NCBI RefSeq assembly: GCF_964204645.1
Contig: NC_134027.1
Location: 603,501-667,500, forward strand
Direction: 5' to 3'
Source: Tubulanus polymorphus
Lineage: Eukaryota; Nemertea; Palaeonemertea; Tubulaniformes; Tubulanidae
Length of the DNA stretch: 64,000 nt
The position numbers and the translations under genes are program-made. Under the pieces are notes generated by a model, which worked only from the letters and a program-made list of their open reading frames with translations, was not told where the DNA came from and ran no database searches. Numbering within the stretch: the first letter of the stretch is position 1; the number at the start of each line of letters is the position of its first letter. Below are positions 12,001-20,741 of this stretch, one piece after another.

Positions 12001-15000
12001 GAACATCCAGTCTGGTCCGGTCCAGGCATCACTGGGAACTGTACATCCAGTCCGGTCCGGTCCAGGCATCATCAGGTACTGAACATCCAGTCTGGTCCGG
12101 GCGGCCTGGCATCAATGTTTCGAATTTGAAACATAGTTATTATGGCTCTAGGTTTGGTAGAGGGCGCTCTTCTACCAGACGCAGGAGTAAGGTCACCTTC
12201 ACTGATATCGAGGATGGATCGAGAGATTATGATTGATTCTGTAGGAACCATCATCATTCATCAGTTCACGTCGAGGGACCGTTTAGGAAGTTCATGTCTT
12301 TCACGTCGAGGGACCGTTTAGGAAGTTCACGTCTTTCACGTCTAGGGACCGTTTAGGAAGTTCATGTCTTTCACGTCGTGGGACCGTTTAGGAAGTTCAC
12401 GTCTTTCACGTCGTGGGACTGTTTAGGAAGTTCATGTCTTTCATGTCGAGGGACCGTTTAGGAAGTTCATGTCTTTCACGTCGAGGGACTGTTTAGGAAG
12501 TTCATGTCTTTCATGTCGAGGGACCGTTTAGGAAGTTCATGTCTTTCACGTTGAGGGACCGTTTAGGAAGTTCATGTCTTTCACGTCGAGGGACCGTTTA
12601 GGAAGTTCACGTCTTTTACGTCGAGGGACCGTTTAGGAAGTTCATCTCTTTCACGTCGAGGGACCGTTTAGGAAGTTCACGTCTTTCACGTCGAGGGACC
12701 GTTTAGGAAGTTCATGTCTTTCACGTCGAGGGACCCTTTAGGAAGTTCATGTCTTTCACATCGAGGGACCGTTTAGGAAGTCGTCACAATAATCGGGATT
12801 TCCGTGATTTCGAAAGTAAGATGTTATTGTCATTGTAAGCTACCGCAGTTACAGGTAAGCCTATTCTTGATTGCCCGGTTAGAAGTTCAGTTATTCGGAA
12901 TTCTGACTCTGAATTTCTGAGGGGTAGCATCTGATTTCAACGAGGATCTAGTTCCTGCAGCAATAAGCTTCGGGTTGCCGCTCACAACGGAAGCTCGTAA
13001 CACGGTTAGCCATGCCTGCAGGGGATATGCTATTTTTTACCCCTCAGCCATAGGACGCAAGGGGTAAAAAATCACTTATGTCCGGACGGGCGGGCTGTTT
13101 GTTTTTGACATATACAGGTCATCCAAGATGGCCGCCACAGCCATTGCAATGTGTGAAATAGCCATTTGAAGCTTGTTATCGCTCTACAGACTTAAGTTTT
13201 TCATTGATTTTCTTGTGACTTGGTTTGTTTGTTTGAGGTGTGAGATGGATGAGCCCTATTATTTTTGACATATATAGGTCATCCAAGATGGCCGCCACGG
13301 TTGTTTTAATGTGTGAAATAGCTATATTTTGGAGCTTGTTTTCCACTGTACAATCTACAGTTTTATACTGATTTTCTTATCACGTGCTATGTGGATTGAA
13401 GGCATAAGGATCGATGAACTCTACTGTGTTTGATGTGTGTAGGCCACCACAGTTATATCAGTGTCTTGAATAGCCGATTTGGAGCTTGTTACTGCTCTAA
13501 GATGTAGATGCTTAGAGGATTATAATTTTATTCATACTTGTACTGTGGTTTATTTATGGTGGTCAGAGGATGAGCCCTATTACAATTTTGCATTCTCTAC
13601 TTGACTCACTGGTCAAGGGTTAATATCTAGTTTGTTAAATGTGGAGAAACTCGTGCTAAGTCCTCGGCAGGTCCCCATGTCGGTGAATCACCACCACCCC
13701 CACCCCCCGGACTTTGATCTCAATATTTTGCGTGAATCGTCAGCAGTTTCAAGAGAATGGGCTCGATTAGGTGTGGAACAATTGGAATCCTCGGTTGCCA
13801 CAGTCGAACCTAGAGTATTAAGAGCTCAATTAGGTTCGTCTTTGCGTCTCTTCTCCGGTTGGAGTGCTTCAGTTTTGACCAAAGGGAGGAATATTCGAGA
13901 GGTGCAGATTCAAGTCAACCATGCGGACTCCGTGAAAGAAGCGTTCTGGTCCAGCTCCAGCTCCGACAGCTGAAGGTTCAGCTCCAGCTCCGGCAGCTCA
14001 AGGTCCACCTCCGGCCGCGGCCGCTCAAGGTTCAGCTCCGGCTCTGGCAGCTGAATGTTCAGCTCCGGCTCCGGCCGCTCAAGGTTCAGCTCCGGCTCCG
14101 GCAGCTCAAGGTCCAGCTCCTGCTCCGGCCGCTCAAGGTTCAGCTCCGGCTCCGGCAGCTCAAGGTTCAGCTCCGGCTCCGGCCGCTCAAGGTCCAGCTC
14201 CGGCTCCGGCAGCTCAAGGTTCAGCTCCAGCTCCGGCCGCTCAAGGTTCAGCCCGAACTCACACAATGCCATCTCAAGCATCTTACTTTCTCAAGCGGCT
14301 ACTGGTGGTTGGAGAACAAGTGCACAGCTCCAACATTCTCGTGCCCCTTCTGGTCAGAATAATTCTAGTACATATCAGGGAATGCTCCTAAAAGGAGCTC
14401 TTCCTCTCGGAGAAACTCAAAATGAATGCTCGGGGCCAGTGAGAGGTTGTCTGCAGCAGGCAGCCACTGGTCCGTCGGTCCCGGGTCGTATCACGGAGGC
14501 TACTGTCTTCAATTCTGAACACCTCTCGACATGCGCCCGAAAGCAGATCAGGAGACACTAATCTCGTCAGCTCTCAAAGATCTGGCCAAAAAGAGAGCAA
14601 TAGAACCAGTACGCGACGAAGCCACATCCGGCTGGTTTTCATGAAAATTTATGCTCCTGAAAACCACAGGGCGTCGATGGACTGTCATTCCTCGAGCGGC
14701 ACCTGGATATCCCGAGGCTTCCGATGACTAAAACAGGGAGGTAATTCAAGGTCTCCGTCGAGGTTAATGGGCGGCTGCATTGGACCTGAAAGATGCATAT
14801 TTTCAGGTTCCTGTTCACCCGAAATCCTGTCAATTTTACAGAATAAAAGTTGAAAGGCTGCCAGTTCCAGTTCAGGTCTCTTCCAATCGGCCTCAGTACA
14901 GCCCACGCCCTGGGTATTTACCAGCTTGGGTCAAGTCCAGAAGGTACATTACAGTCCAGGGCTGGGTTTCATAGATATGGAAGAAAAATAATTCCAGGGA

Positions 15001-18000
15001 ACATTTTGAAATTTGTCAATTATAACCATGGTTTCTCATTGTTAGTATGGTGGTTGTTACCAAGATTGAGGATTTACCCCTAGGGATAACTTTAAATACT
15101 CAGTCTATGAAACCGGGTCCTGGAGTATTTGTCTGTTGGTTTACCTCGACGACTGGTTACTAGTACCAAACTCGACTATAGAATGTCAGGAGGCGGTGAC
15201 CGCTGTCGTAGACTTAGTTCACCAGTTCCGCGTAAACTAAGTAAAATCTCACTTGATGCCGTCCCAACAGTTCACATCTCCGGATCAGCACGGTCTTTCC
15301 GTCCATGGCTCGAGTAGCCAAACTTCAAGAAGCGTAGTTACCACAAACGAGAGGACAGCTAGTTATCGGTGACGCCTGTGGCTAAATGCAATACCGCAGT
15401 GCCAGGGATCGTATCTCTGGCTATCTACACATTCAGAGAATATTAACTAAAACCATAGGAAAGGGTCAAGCACTACTCCGAAAAAAAACAAATTTTATTT
15501 CCAAAAAATTATGATATTATATGGATTGCATGCTGTGTGGAAGAAGTTTTCAAAATTATTTAGGAGCTTATTATAATTTGAATGCATGAATTGAGAGCAA
15601 TTTGAAATGTGTTGATATCCGAAAGTGTCTCCATTGACTTCACTCATTCACCTGATGAAGCTTCTATACATTAGTACCCAAAGCTTGTGTGTCAAATAAA
15701 CTAGTTACACGTCCTATAAAGTACTACTTGTCTCGTTATATATTCTAAACCCCAGTTAACAATTCCAGTAAGTCAGGTTTAGGGAATAGATATTTAAACC
15801 TTGAGATGAAACCGATGTGATACAATTCCAGTAAGTCAGGTTTAGGGAGTAGATATTTAAACCTTGAGATGAAACCGATGTGATACAATTCCAGTAAGTC
15901 AGGTTTAGGGAATAGATATTTAAACCTTGAGATGAAACCGATGTGATACAATTCCAGTAAGTCAGGTTTAGGGAATAGATATTTAAACCTTCAGATGAAA
16001 CCGATGTAATACAATTCCAGTAAGTCAGGTTTAGGGAATAGATATTTAAACCTTCAGATGAAACCGATGTGATACAATTCCAGTAAGTCAGGTTTAGGGA
16101 ATAGATATTTAAACCTTCAGATGAAACCGATGTAATACAATTCCAGTAAGTCAGGTTTAGGGAATAGATATTTAAACCTTGAAATGAAACCGATGTGATA
16201 CAATTCCAGTAAGTCAGGTTTAGGGAATAGATATTTTAACCTTGAGATGATACCGATGTGATACAATTCCAGTAAGTCAGGTTTAGGGAATAGATATTTA
16301 AACCTTGAGATGAAACCGATGTGATACAATTCCAGTAAGTCAGGTTTAGGGAATAGATATTTAAACCTTGAGATGATACCGATGAATTTAGCAATTTTGA
16401 ATGAATTAAACCAATATGAGATTTCGATCCTAAGAATATTGGAAGCTTGTGTTTAACTTTACTAAATAGTAATATTATATAAAGCTAGAAGGACACGAGG
16501 GTATCCATTTTTTTGCCCGATCGCAACGATTAAATTCGCCGGTGAATTTATACGCCCGATACGAGCGGGTACCGATCTATCTATAAATCGGCCGTCACGG
16601 TGATTTCGTCGCCCGCCGACATTAAACATGTTCGATATTTACGCCGGTGTTCGGGTCACTTGTTAATTCGCTCGTCTTGTCGGCAAGTTTAAAAAGATTT
16701 AGAAAAAACTACAAATTCTCATTCCTGAATAAACTGGATTCACCTGGGTTCAGTTTCATGAGACACAGTTCAAACTGCTCTTGAATTTGAGTTTGTAATT
16801 AATGTATGTGATTATAATGAATTGTATTTTTGTTTTACAGCTTTGGCATTTCGGTTAAGTCGTGCGTTCCGGCGGGAGGAGTTCGTCAGAATATTTCTTC
16901 CAGAGTGTAAGTAGTTTAACTATTTTCATACAATATCATTTAGTGTGACGTGTGTTACTGATTCAGGCACGGATCCAGGAATGTTTCCAAGACAGGGTTC
17001 ATAAAAATCCTGACTAAAATCTCTAATAATAGCCGGGGCCTATACGGCATATTTTTTGGCCAAACATAAGGCCTTTTTTTAATAGCGTGGTTTGGTTGCT
17101 CCCAAAATTTGAAGAAACATAAAATAAAAAAGAATTAGAAAAAAAATTTTTTATTCCTGTCTGTGAAACAAATTCAGTGAAAAACCGAGCAAAAAAGATT
17201 TTTCACCTCGGCCGAATGAGAATCCTGGATTGAACGATGAAACAATTGAAAAACGCGAGGTTCTTTTTTGATCGCAGTGTGCAGAATTCAAACTTTCCAA
17301 ACTTTTAGACACATGTATATTGCCCTATTGACAGTTCCCTCTTCCTTCTAAAAGTGATTTTATCTCACTGAGGGAATTTTAAAAAAATTTTCTCTGAAAT
17401 GATATGGTAGCGTTTTTTTTTTGCTTTAAAAATTTTTTGGTAGCCGATCAGCGGGGTCACGACCCCTGAAACCCTCCCTGGATCCGCGCCTATGATATCT
17501 CCTCAAAATCTAATAAAAACTTTCAATGAATTAATGCTGTAATGACGATATGTAGCCATCTGTCTATTTGAATGCATTTGCAAAAAGCCAAAAAGAAATA
17601 GTAGCAGAATTTTGGCTAAAAGTTTAGAATACCCAAATTCAACATTGCTTGCAGCAGACGGAATTTCCGCCATTTTGGTTAACAGGGGATTCCCCCCTCC
17701 GGTACTTCCCATGATCAATAGTGTCTATGACGCGTTGCGTACGGAATGCCATGGAATTCCCTCACATGATTTATGATAATAATGTTTACTTGCATTCTGA
17801 TTGGTTAAAATCGCATGTAGTTTGAACGTAGGCAATGTTTACATTTGTAACGTCACCGGCGAGTCGCTGACATTAACGTAGTCATTGAGTTAACATTATC
17901 TTGCACTGAATGGTGATATCAATCGCATTCATTTTATAAATATTTTGAATATGAATTTGTTTTTATATATCAACTGCGAGTAACAGTGTTACGCTATTGA

Positions 18001-20412
18001 GTCTTAAGAGACAGCCTTTATGGACCTTATTGGTTGTTATAACTCACAAGCTGACTGAGTTAGCATTCTGGATCCGTCAGATTAGTTACTTCTAGAAAAT
18101 ATGTTAGTCACATTTTCTGACTATATTCTGGAAAACAGTGGAAGCTTGTATCCACCCTAGATTAGAACCAATCAGAATAGAACCAATCAGAATACACTAT
18201 TTTTTACAGAAAATGTATTTATGACAATTGCGTAAGGTTTTAGTAAAATAGTGTTTTTTCTCGAGTAGTTGCCGAAGAAGCATAAAAATTTGATTCAATT
18301 TCATTCAGATTTAAACAAACAAATCGAATTTCATTTCATTCAGCGCAAACTTCAAATCTAATTAAGATTTTGTTCAGTATGAATAAGTTGCAAATCATTG
18401 AGAGGAAAAAATAATTAATTGTGTTACTTAAAAAAATCACAATTGTACTGTGTTTATCAAAACAGGAGACCACAGGACCTTTGGTCCTCTAGTATTCTTT
18501 TCCTAGTTATTCCAAAAACACTAAAACAGTCCAATCAGCGATCGCTGCCAGACCAACACGATTACATTGAAATCAAACTTAAGTAACATCAGGCGCCCCC
18601 TGTTGGAATAATATTCATAGCCGTAGCATCGAAACCATTCGACTTGTTGTTTAATGTATTTCTCTCTATTTTTATTTTACAGTGGTGAACATTTTAGAAG
18701 AATGTCCGTTTGGGGACTTGGTGGGGGAATTCAAAAGAAACTTGGTTCCCGATAGGATACCACCACCGGTTAATCCTATGTCGCCCGCTGCTGCCCCTCC
18801 CCCACGTCCATTAAATTCGCCTCAGCAGCGGCCTGTCAGACAGCCGCCCCCGGCCGCCACTCGTTCGTCAGACAGAGTCCGGGGACGGCTGTTTGAAGGA
18901 GATCTGACGGAGGTAAGAATCTTTATTTGTTTTCATATTTTATTCAGGATATCAGTTGAAGTTCAGCAAATAAATTACCAGACCTGTAAACAGAAGAGTA
19001 GTCATAAATTTCCATTTGCGGGTAAAACCCCATAGTCGAAAACCTTCGGTTATTGATCTATATCTGCTTAAGACCAATGGTTGTACACACGAGTGCGAAA
19101 ACTTATCGCTCAAACTTTGATTGTATCCATGGTAACGCGTACAGTATACTATGCGTGACTTACCGTTTCCTATCACTGGAATACAATACTGTTTTTGACC
19201 ATGAGCGCCATCTGCGGCGGTCATAACGGACTGACTGGTGATTGGCTGAAATGCTCGTCTACCGTGGTGACGATTATTCGGTGTTACACGTGCAGCAGAC
19301 ACGTCTCTGAATATCTAACATTTGATTGTTGTAACTCATCGGGAAAAATGTGTTTATGAGTCGATTGAGAAAATTGGCTGCGTACGTCAAGAAGGCGGCT
19401 GATATTTGTATCGTGTGACCCCTCGTCCCGGTAATATGCCGACCCATGTACACCTGAGACCAGTTGCATAGTCAGAGCTTAGAATTAAGACCGTTCTAAG
19501 ACCAACTTAGTTCTATAGCCGATCTAATAACTTAAGACCAGTCTTTAGATTTAAGACCACTTTTGGACTTAAGTCTTGACCATGGAATCGGCCCCAGATG
19601 CTTATTCCGCTGTATTGGATGCTGACGTGCTCGTGTCTTCCAGCAATGTTGTTATTCACCAAAAATATCATGTTTTGTTCGAATAACACGATTCATCTGA
19701 GTCTGGGTTTAACGGATGACACGTTCAAACAGAACTACGAAATCAATATCAGAAGTCCTTTTATATTGAAACGGTCCCAGAAGTCCCTGTTATAATGGGT
19801 ACTTTTTCAAAAAAAGTAACGAGAACTCCGATGGCTTTCCGTATTCACCGAACTATTTCTATGAGCGTCACTCGTAGATTTACCGAAACGCCACCTTGTG
19901 GCACGATATCCTAACTACGTATAGGTGTTTTATTTGCTGAATCGCTGGTTTCTCATTCTGATTTTTTATGTAGTGTTTAATTTTATACTAAACAAATTTT
20001 TCACTTTTTCTCTTTACAGACACGACCACCGCCTAAAAAAACTAGAACAAAAAGGAAAAGAAAAGTTGCGGTCGTCGTGGCTCCGCAGGGAGGAGGAGCA
20101 AGAGTGGTCCCGGCGGATGGTGCGGCTGACGAAGGTAATCGGGAGGAAGGGGAGGGGATAAATAGGAAGCGGCCGAGGAGGGATGGTGGTGGGGCTGGGG
20201 ATGGTGCGGGTCCTGCTCCTCCTGCTCCTCCATCCGTATCTCGGGCGGTCACTCGTTCACTCGCCAAAAAGCTGGCGAGTGAACGAGTGGCCCGAGAGGT
20301 AGAGGTGGTGGCCCGACATACGGATGGAATGTGGGAGGAGCGGCTTCGTTCGGGGACAATTCCGGATTTGTTAACCGATCTAAAAAATATTCTTTCAGTG
20401 AAGGGATATTAG
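4804..20412 (+). CDS. Nine-exon unknown nuclear-type protein (~340 aa), complete gene
   Basis: Exons: 4804-4869 (ATG at 4807), 6034-6120, 6680-6727, 7104-7130, 9046-9084, 9295-9364, 16841-16906, 18683-18912, 20020-20412 (TAG at 20410). Every junction has AG/GT sites and the phases chain exactly: exons 1-5 are multiples of 3 in phase 0, exon 6 ends in phase 1, exon 7 is phase 1-1, exon 8 restores phase 0. Predicted residues: 1-21 MPKAIKKTRGAG...; 22-50 with 16 Gln; 51-111 Pro/Ser/Thr-rich; 112-165 probably helical with a conserved ECPFGDLVGEFKRN segment; 166-210 Pro-rich; 216-225 KKTRTKRKRK and 260-264 KRPRR, nuclear-localisation-like. The C-terminus includes RSGTIPDLLTDLKNIL. I recognise no catalytic domain and no named family. 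Homologous exons on the minus strand at 47.5-62 kb support reality. Transcription is not proven. Confidence 0.7.
4926..5042. mobile_element. MITE-like foldback element, ~117 bp
   Basis: Starts with GGGTCCAGTTTCACAAA and ends with its near-perfect inverted copy TTTGTGAAACTGGGCCC; the interior carries two AAATCGATTT palindromes. No coding capacity. In the minus-strand copies only the outer GGGTCCAGTTTC remains, at the junction between tandem exon 1 cassettes. Confidence 0.75.
5080..5890. repeat. Diverged direct duplication inside intron 1
   Basis: Two related ~250-350 bp segments (about 5080-5330 and 5520-5885) share TTTCTGGATC, ATATCGA/ACATTCTCTAAAA and TGGTTGCTATGGAAACTATTT. No coding function; ordinary intronic sequence otherwise. 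Confidence 0.6.
6034..6120 (+). CDS. Exon 2, poly-Q exon, 87 bp
   Basis: TTTTATAG acceptor, GTAAGT donor. It encodes GTA, 16 consecutive Gln (mostly CAA, so partly a triplet repeat), then KFDISMSGID. The minus-strand counterpart at 55574-55642 keeps the last seven residues and both flanking introns but differs in the N-terminal part and has a shorter Gln run. Confidence 0.7.
6680..6727 (+). CDS. Exon 3, Thr/Pro micro-exon, 48 bp
   Basis: Encodes FLPTTPTTPPSGTSTP in phase 0, bounded by TTTTCAG and GTAAGT. The counterpart at 54975-55013 is 39 bp and reads FLPSTPPSGSSTP. Confidence 0.7.
7104..7130 (+). CDS. Exon 4, 27-bp micro-exon
   Basis: Nine codons, NISPIQHVD, between TTTACAG and GTAAGA. 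One minus-strand copy (61986-62012) is identical but has lost the G of its GT donor. Another (54580-54618) has been changed to a 39-bp exon. Confidence 0.6.
7131..9045. other. Intron 4
   Basis: AT-rich intron. It holds the foldback element at 7978-8294 and otherwise nothing I can identify. It is nearly identical to 60071-61985 on the opposite strand. Confidence 0.6.
7978..8294. mobile_element. Foldback (MITE-like) element, ~317 bp
   Basis: Perfect terminal ATGGGATACCCGCA / TGCGGGTATCCCAT inverted repeats with further imperfect pairing inward (CCAGATGGCGCAACGAGTAG versus the GCGACACCTGG side). Duplicated at about 60828-61142. No transposase frame, so non-autonomous if a transposon. Confidence 0.75.
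9046..9084 (+). CDS. Exon 5, 39-bp micro-exon
   Basis: Encodes RQFASEATSPSLN in phase 0 between TTTCTAG and GTAAGT. The opposite-strand copy at 60032-60070 is also 39 bp but encodes GHIGRLAHSPSLN, although the ~50 bases of intron on each side are identical. Confidence 0.65.
9295..9364 (+). CDS. Exon 6, Ser/Pro-rich, 70 bp
   Basis: Encodes LSNNSSSSSAPLPPETPPDL plus QAR and leaves phase 1. Acceptor TTATAG, donor GTAAGT. The phase is completed exactly by exon 7 7.5 kb downstream. The minus-strand copy at 59752-59821 differs by one base in the AGC run. Confidence 0.65.
9840..10245 (+). pseudogene. DIRS gag-like remnant
   Basis: Reading frames here contain DYVLCSSCLATSGVI, a stop, then VNPSWTCGLWSEDLWVRAEK. 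This matches the CxxC...CxxW spacing common in DIRS gag proteins. The open stretch continues to about 10245 and is the same in the opposite-strand copy (58870-59260). It is broken by a stop and frameshift. Confidence 0.45.
10250..12095. repeat. Minisatellite, 40-bp unit, ~45 copies
   Basis: The unit is built from GGTCCGGTCCAGGCATCAC and an adjoining GGGAACTGTACATCCAGTCC. It has two interleaved variants (GGGAACTGTACATCCAG and GGGTACTGAACATCCAG) plus rare longer units with GGCAGCTTTGAGCACC. It lies inside the DIRS element. The inverted copy has only about 20 units (58068-58860), so the array changed length after duplication. Long open frames here are artefacts of a repeat lacking stops. Confidence 0.95.
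12262..12782. repeat. Minisatellite, 35-bp unit, ~15 copies
   Basis: The unit contains TCACGTCGAGGGACCGTTTA followed by GGAAGTTCATGTCTT. The inverted copy (57672-57910) holds about 7 units. Confidence 0.95.
13031..13070. other. Perfect 13-bp hairpin
   Basis: ATTTTTTACCCCT is followed after 14 bases by its exact inverted copy AGGGGTAAAAAAT. It is preserved in the opposite-strand copy (about 57385-57425). Possibly an internal structural feature or transposon remnant. Confidence 0.7.
13095..13560. repeat. Three diverged ~165-bp direct repeats
   Basis: Units begin near 13100, 13260 and 13430 and share TTTTGACATATA, CATCCAAGATGGCCGCCAC, GTGTGAAATAGCC, AGCTTGTT and GATTTTCTT. Conserved in the inverted copy (56890-57360). 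Confidence 0.75.
13960..14262 (+). repeat. 27-bp coding-compatible repeat, GSAPAPAAQ
   Basis: About eleven 27-bp units. In one frame they encode a 9-residue Ala/Pro-rich repeat (GSAPAPAAQ) that leads into ARTHTMPSQAS. Because the unit is a multiple of three, several frames are open on both strands. It probably belonged to the DIRS gag-region protein. The copy at 56285-56510 has fewer units. Confidence 0.7.
14531..15330 (+). pseudogene. DIRS reverse transcriptase, broken
   Basis: Recognisable RT blocks in order: DLAKKRAIEPVRDE with SGWFS (about 14573-14640), LDLKDAYFQVPVHP (14777-14820), LPIGLSTA (about 14884-14908), VYLDDWLLVP (15139-15168) and KSHLMPSQQF (about 15240-15270). The YLDD box at 15142-15153 is intact. 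LDLKDAY and YLDD lie in different frames and several stops intervene, so no functional enzyme is encoded. The opposite-strand copy breaks off at about 55705, just after the DAYF block. Confidence 0.8.
15640..15725 (+). mobile_element. Possible retroelement 3' end (Penelope/LINE-like)
   Basis: CACCTGATGAAGCTT...AAAGCTTGTGTGTCAAATAAAC resembles the CTGATGAAG...AAA-CTT...AATAAA arrangement near the ends of some invertebrate retroelements, including Penelope-like elements with hammerhead motifs. Here the GAAA box of a hammerhead is CAAA, so a functional ribozyme is unlikely. Confidence 0.3.
15761..16384. repeat. 63-bp minisatellite, ~10 copies
   Basis: The unit starts AATTCCAGTAAGTCAGGTTT. As 63 is a multiple of three, the minus strand reads a 21-residue repeat (YHIGFISRFKYLFPKPDLLE plus L) for three to four units at a time. 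Copies with CTTCAGATG introduce stops, arguing against coding. No equivalent is seen in the inverted locus. Confidence 0.95.
16495..16690. other. Conserved GC-rich intronic block
   Basis: An island with several GCCCG/CGGGC words (TATACGCCCGATACGAGCGG, TATAAATCGGCCGTCACGG) in an AT-rich intron. It is almost unchanged at 48172-48352 in the minus-strand locus despite heavy rearrangement there. It contains TCTATAAATC (TATA-like). Function unknown; an internal promoter, enhancer or structured element are possibilities. Confidence 0.45.
16841..16906 (+). CDS. Exon 7, helical 66-bp exon, phase 1-1
   Basis: With the carried base it reads TLAFRLSRAFRREEF then VRIFLPE. TTTTACAG acceptor, GTAAGT donor. 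Minus-strand homologues of 66 bp occur at 48808-48873, 53541-53606 and 53407-53472, plus damaged ones at 47944-48008, 48378-48421 and 50077-50142. This is the most copied coding exon besides exon 1. Confidence 0.7.
16965..17495. mobile_element. Non-autonomous repeat with GGATCCAGG ends
   Basis: Bounded by GGCACGGATCCAGGAA and TCCCTGGATCCGCGCC, approximately inverted ends; no coding capacity. A shortened relative is at 49797-50030, in the equivalent intron of the minus-strand locus, and a fragment is near 48690-48765. Confidence 0.6.
17496..18682. other. Rest of intron 7
   Basis: AT-rich, no gene recognised. About 18090-18530 matches 49130-49560 in reverse orientation at high identity. Confidence 0.6.
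18683..18912 (+). CDS. Exon 8, helical plus proline-rich segment, 230 bp
   Basis: Completes exon 7's codon to give LVNILEECPFGDLVGEFKRN, then LVPDRIPPPVNP and a Pro/Ala/Arg-rich tail ending GRLFEGDLTE. Acceptor TTTTACAG, donor GTAAGA; ends in phase 0. Minus-strand copies at 47502-47662, 48450-48525 and 48902-48977 keep the ILxECPFxxLVxEFKRNLVPDRI core, so this is the most constrained part of the family. Confidence 0.7.
18913..20019. other. Intron 8
   Basis: Contains a TAAGACC-rich repeat patch at about 19470-19590 (five or more TTAAGACC words, SINE- or MITE-like). Otherwise nothing recognised. Confidence 0.5.
20020..20412 (+). CDS. Exon 9 (terminal), basic C-terminal region, 393 bp
   Basis: Phase 0 after TTTACAG; 130 codons and TAG. 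It starts TRPPPKKTRTKRKRKVAVVV, is Gly/Ala/Pro-rich in the middle, and ends RSGTIPDLLTDLKNILSVK-GY. It contains a perfect DNA inverted repeat (20250-20265/20274-20289) encoding TRSLAKKLASERV. The minus strand holds three partial versions (53967-54194, 53646-53771, 52555-52850). Confidence 0.7.
   Translation, partial: TRPPPKKTRTKRKRKVAVVVAPQGGGARVVPADGAADEGNREEGEGINRKRPRRDGGGAGDGAGPAPPAPPSVSRAVTRSLAKKLASERVAREVEVVARHTDGMWEERLRSGTIPDLLTDLKNILSVKGY
20250..20289. other. Perfect 16-bp hairpin inside exon 9
   Basis: CACTCGTTCACTCGCC, 8-base loop, then GGCGAGTGAACGAGTG. Weaker pairing continues outward (CCGTATCTCGGGC versus GCCCGA...ATACGG with an inserted block). The hairpin is partly lost in the minus-strand copy near 52655-52680. 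Confidence 0.85.
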
Positions 20413-20462
20413 GTGCCTTGAACGCATGAGTCGTTCATGCGCGCCTAATATGCCTTCACTGA
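20391..20462. terminator. Long hairpin spanning the stop codon
   Basis: TTCTTTCAGTGAAGGG-ATATTAGG and its inverted copy CCTAATATGCCTTCACTGAA pair with very few mismatches over ~27 bp around a ~20-base loop that itself contains CATGAGTCGTTCATG. It spans the end of exon 9 and the start of the 3' UTR. A role in 3' end formation is speculative; the label is only the nearest category. Confidence 0.5.
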
Positions 20463-20567
20463 AAGAAAATCAACTATAACATGTACCACATATTTTTTGA
20501 TTTAATTTTAGTCCAATTCCACAATTATTTCGGCTTACAATAGTGTCTTCAATTCTTTAAAGCCCAA

Positions 20568-20741
20568 AGCACCTTTTTGACTCAACATCCAGTATGAAGG
20601 TGGTCGGGAATTGGGCCTGTTTTCTTCGATTTTTGTATCCCGCCCAGCATACTGGTTGTTGACTCGAAAAGGTGCTCGCTCTGGGAGCTTATCAAAGGCA
20701 GGTGATGGGAAAGGTGCCATCACACACTCTCCTTTGATAAG
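20568..20741. repeat. Two consecutive foldbacks
   Basis: Arms 20568-20596 and 20648-20676 (29 bp, 3 mismatches, AGCACC...CAGTATG). Then CTTATCAAAGG 20688-20698 with CCTTTGATAAG 20731-20741, enclosing a smaller TGATGG/CCATCA pair. No coding potential. Confidence 0.75.

Larger units (their letters stand above)
9495..15481 (+). mobile_element. DIRS-type retroelement, decayed, inserted in intron 6
   Basis: The end at about 9495-9605 (GTACCGGACCCTTTCCTATG... to TTGCATTTAGCCA) recurs inverted at about 15379-15481, as expected for the inverted terminal repeats of DIRS elements. Inside are a gag-like Cys motif (about 9940-10030, DYVLCSSCLATSGVI then WTCGLW), a low-complexity region, and an RT region with LDLKDAYFQVPVHP (14777-14820) and VYLDDWLL (15139-15162). 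I see no tyrosine recombinase or methyltransferase, so the element is deleted as well as frameshifted. Much of its middle is replaced by minisatellite expansions. A 5'-part copy lies at 55715-59630 on the other strand. Confidence 0.75.

Noticed and set aside
10250-12095. Long open frames (up to 177 codons) across the 40-bp array
   Set aside because: The unit lacks stop codons in some frames and 40 is not a multiple of 3, so the openness comes from the repeat and not from coding.
15745-16329. Minus-strand 21-residue repeat protein (YHIGFISRFKYLFPK...)
   Set aside because: Other units in the same array carry stops in that frame, and there is no start, splice or homology support.
18952-19302. 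116-codon minus-strand frame in intron 8
   Set aside because: No homology or promoter, and it overlaps intron sequence of the supported plus-strand gene.
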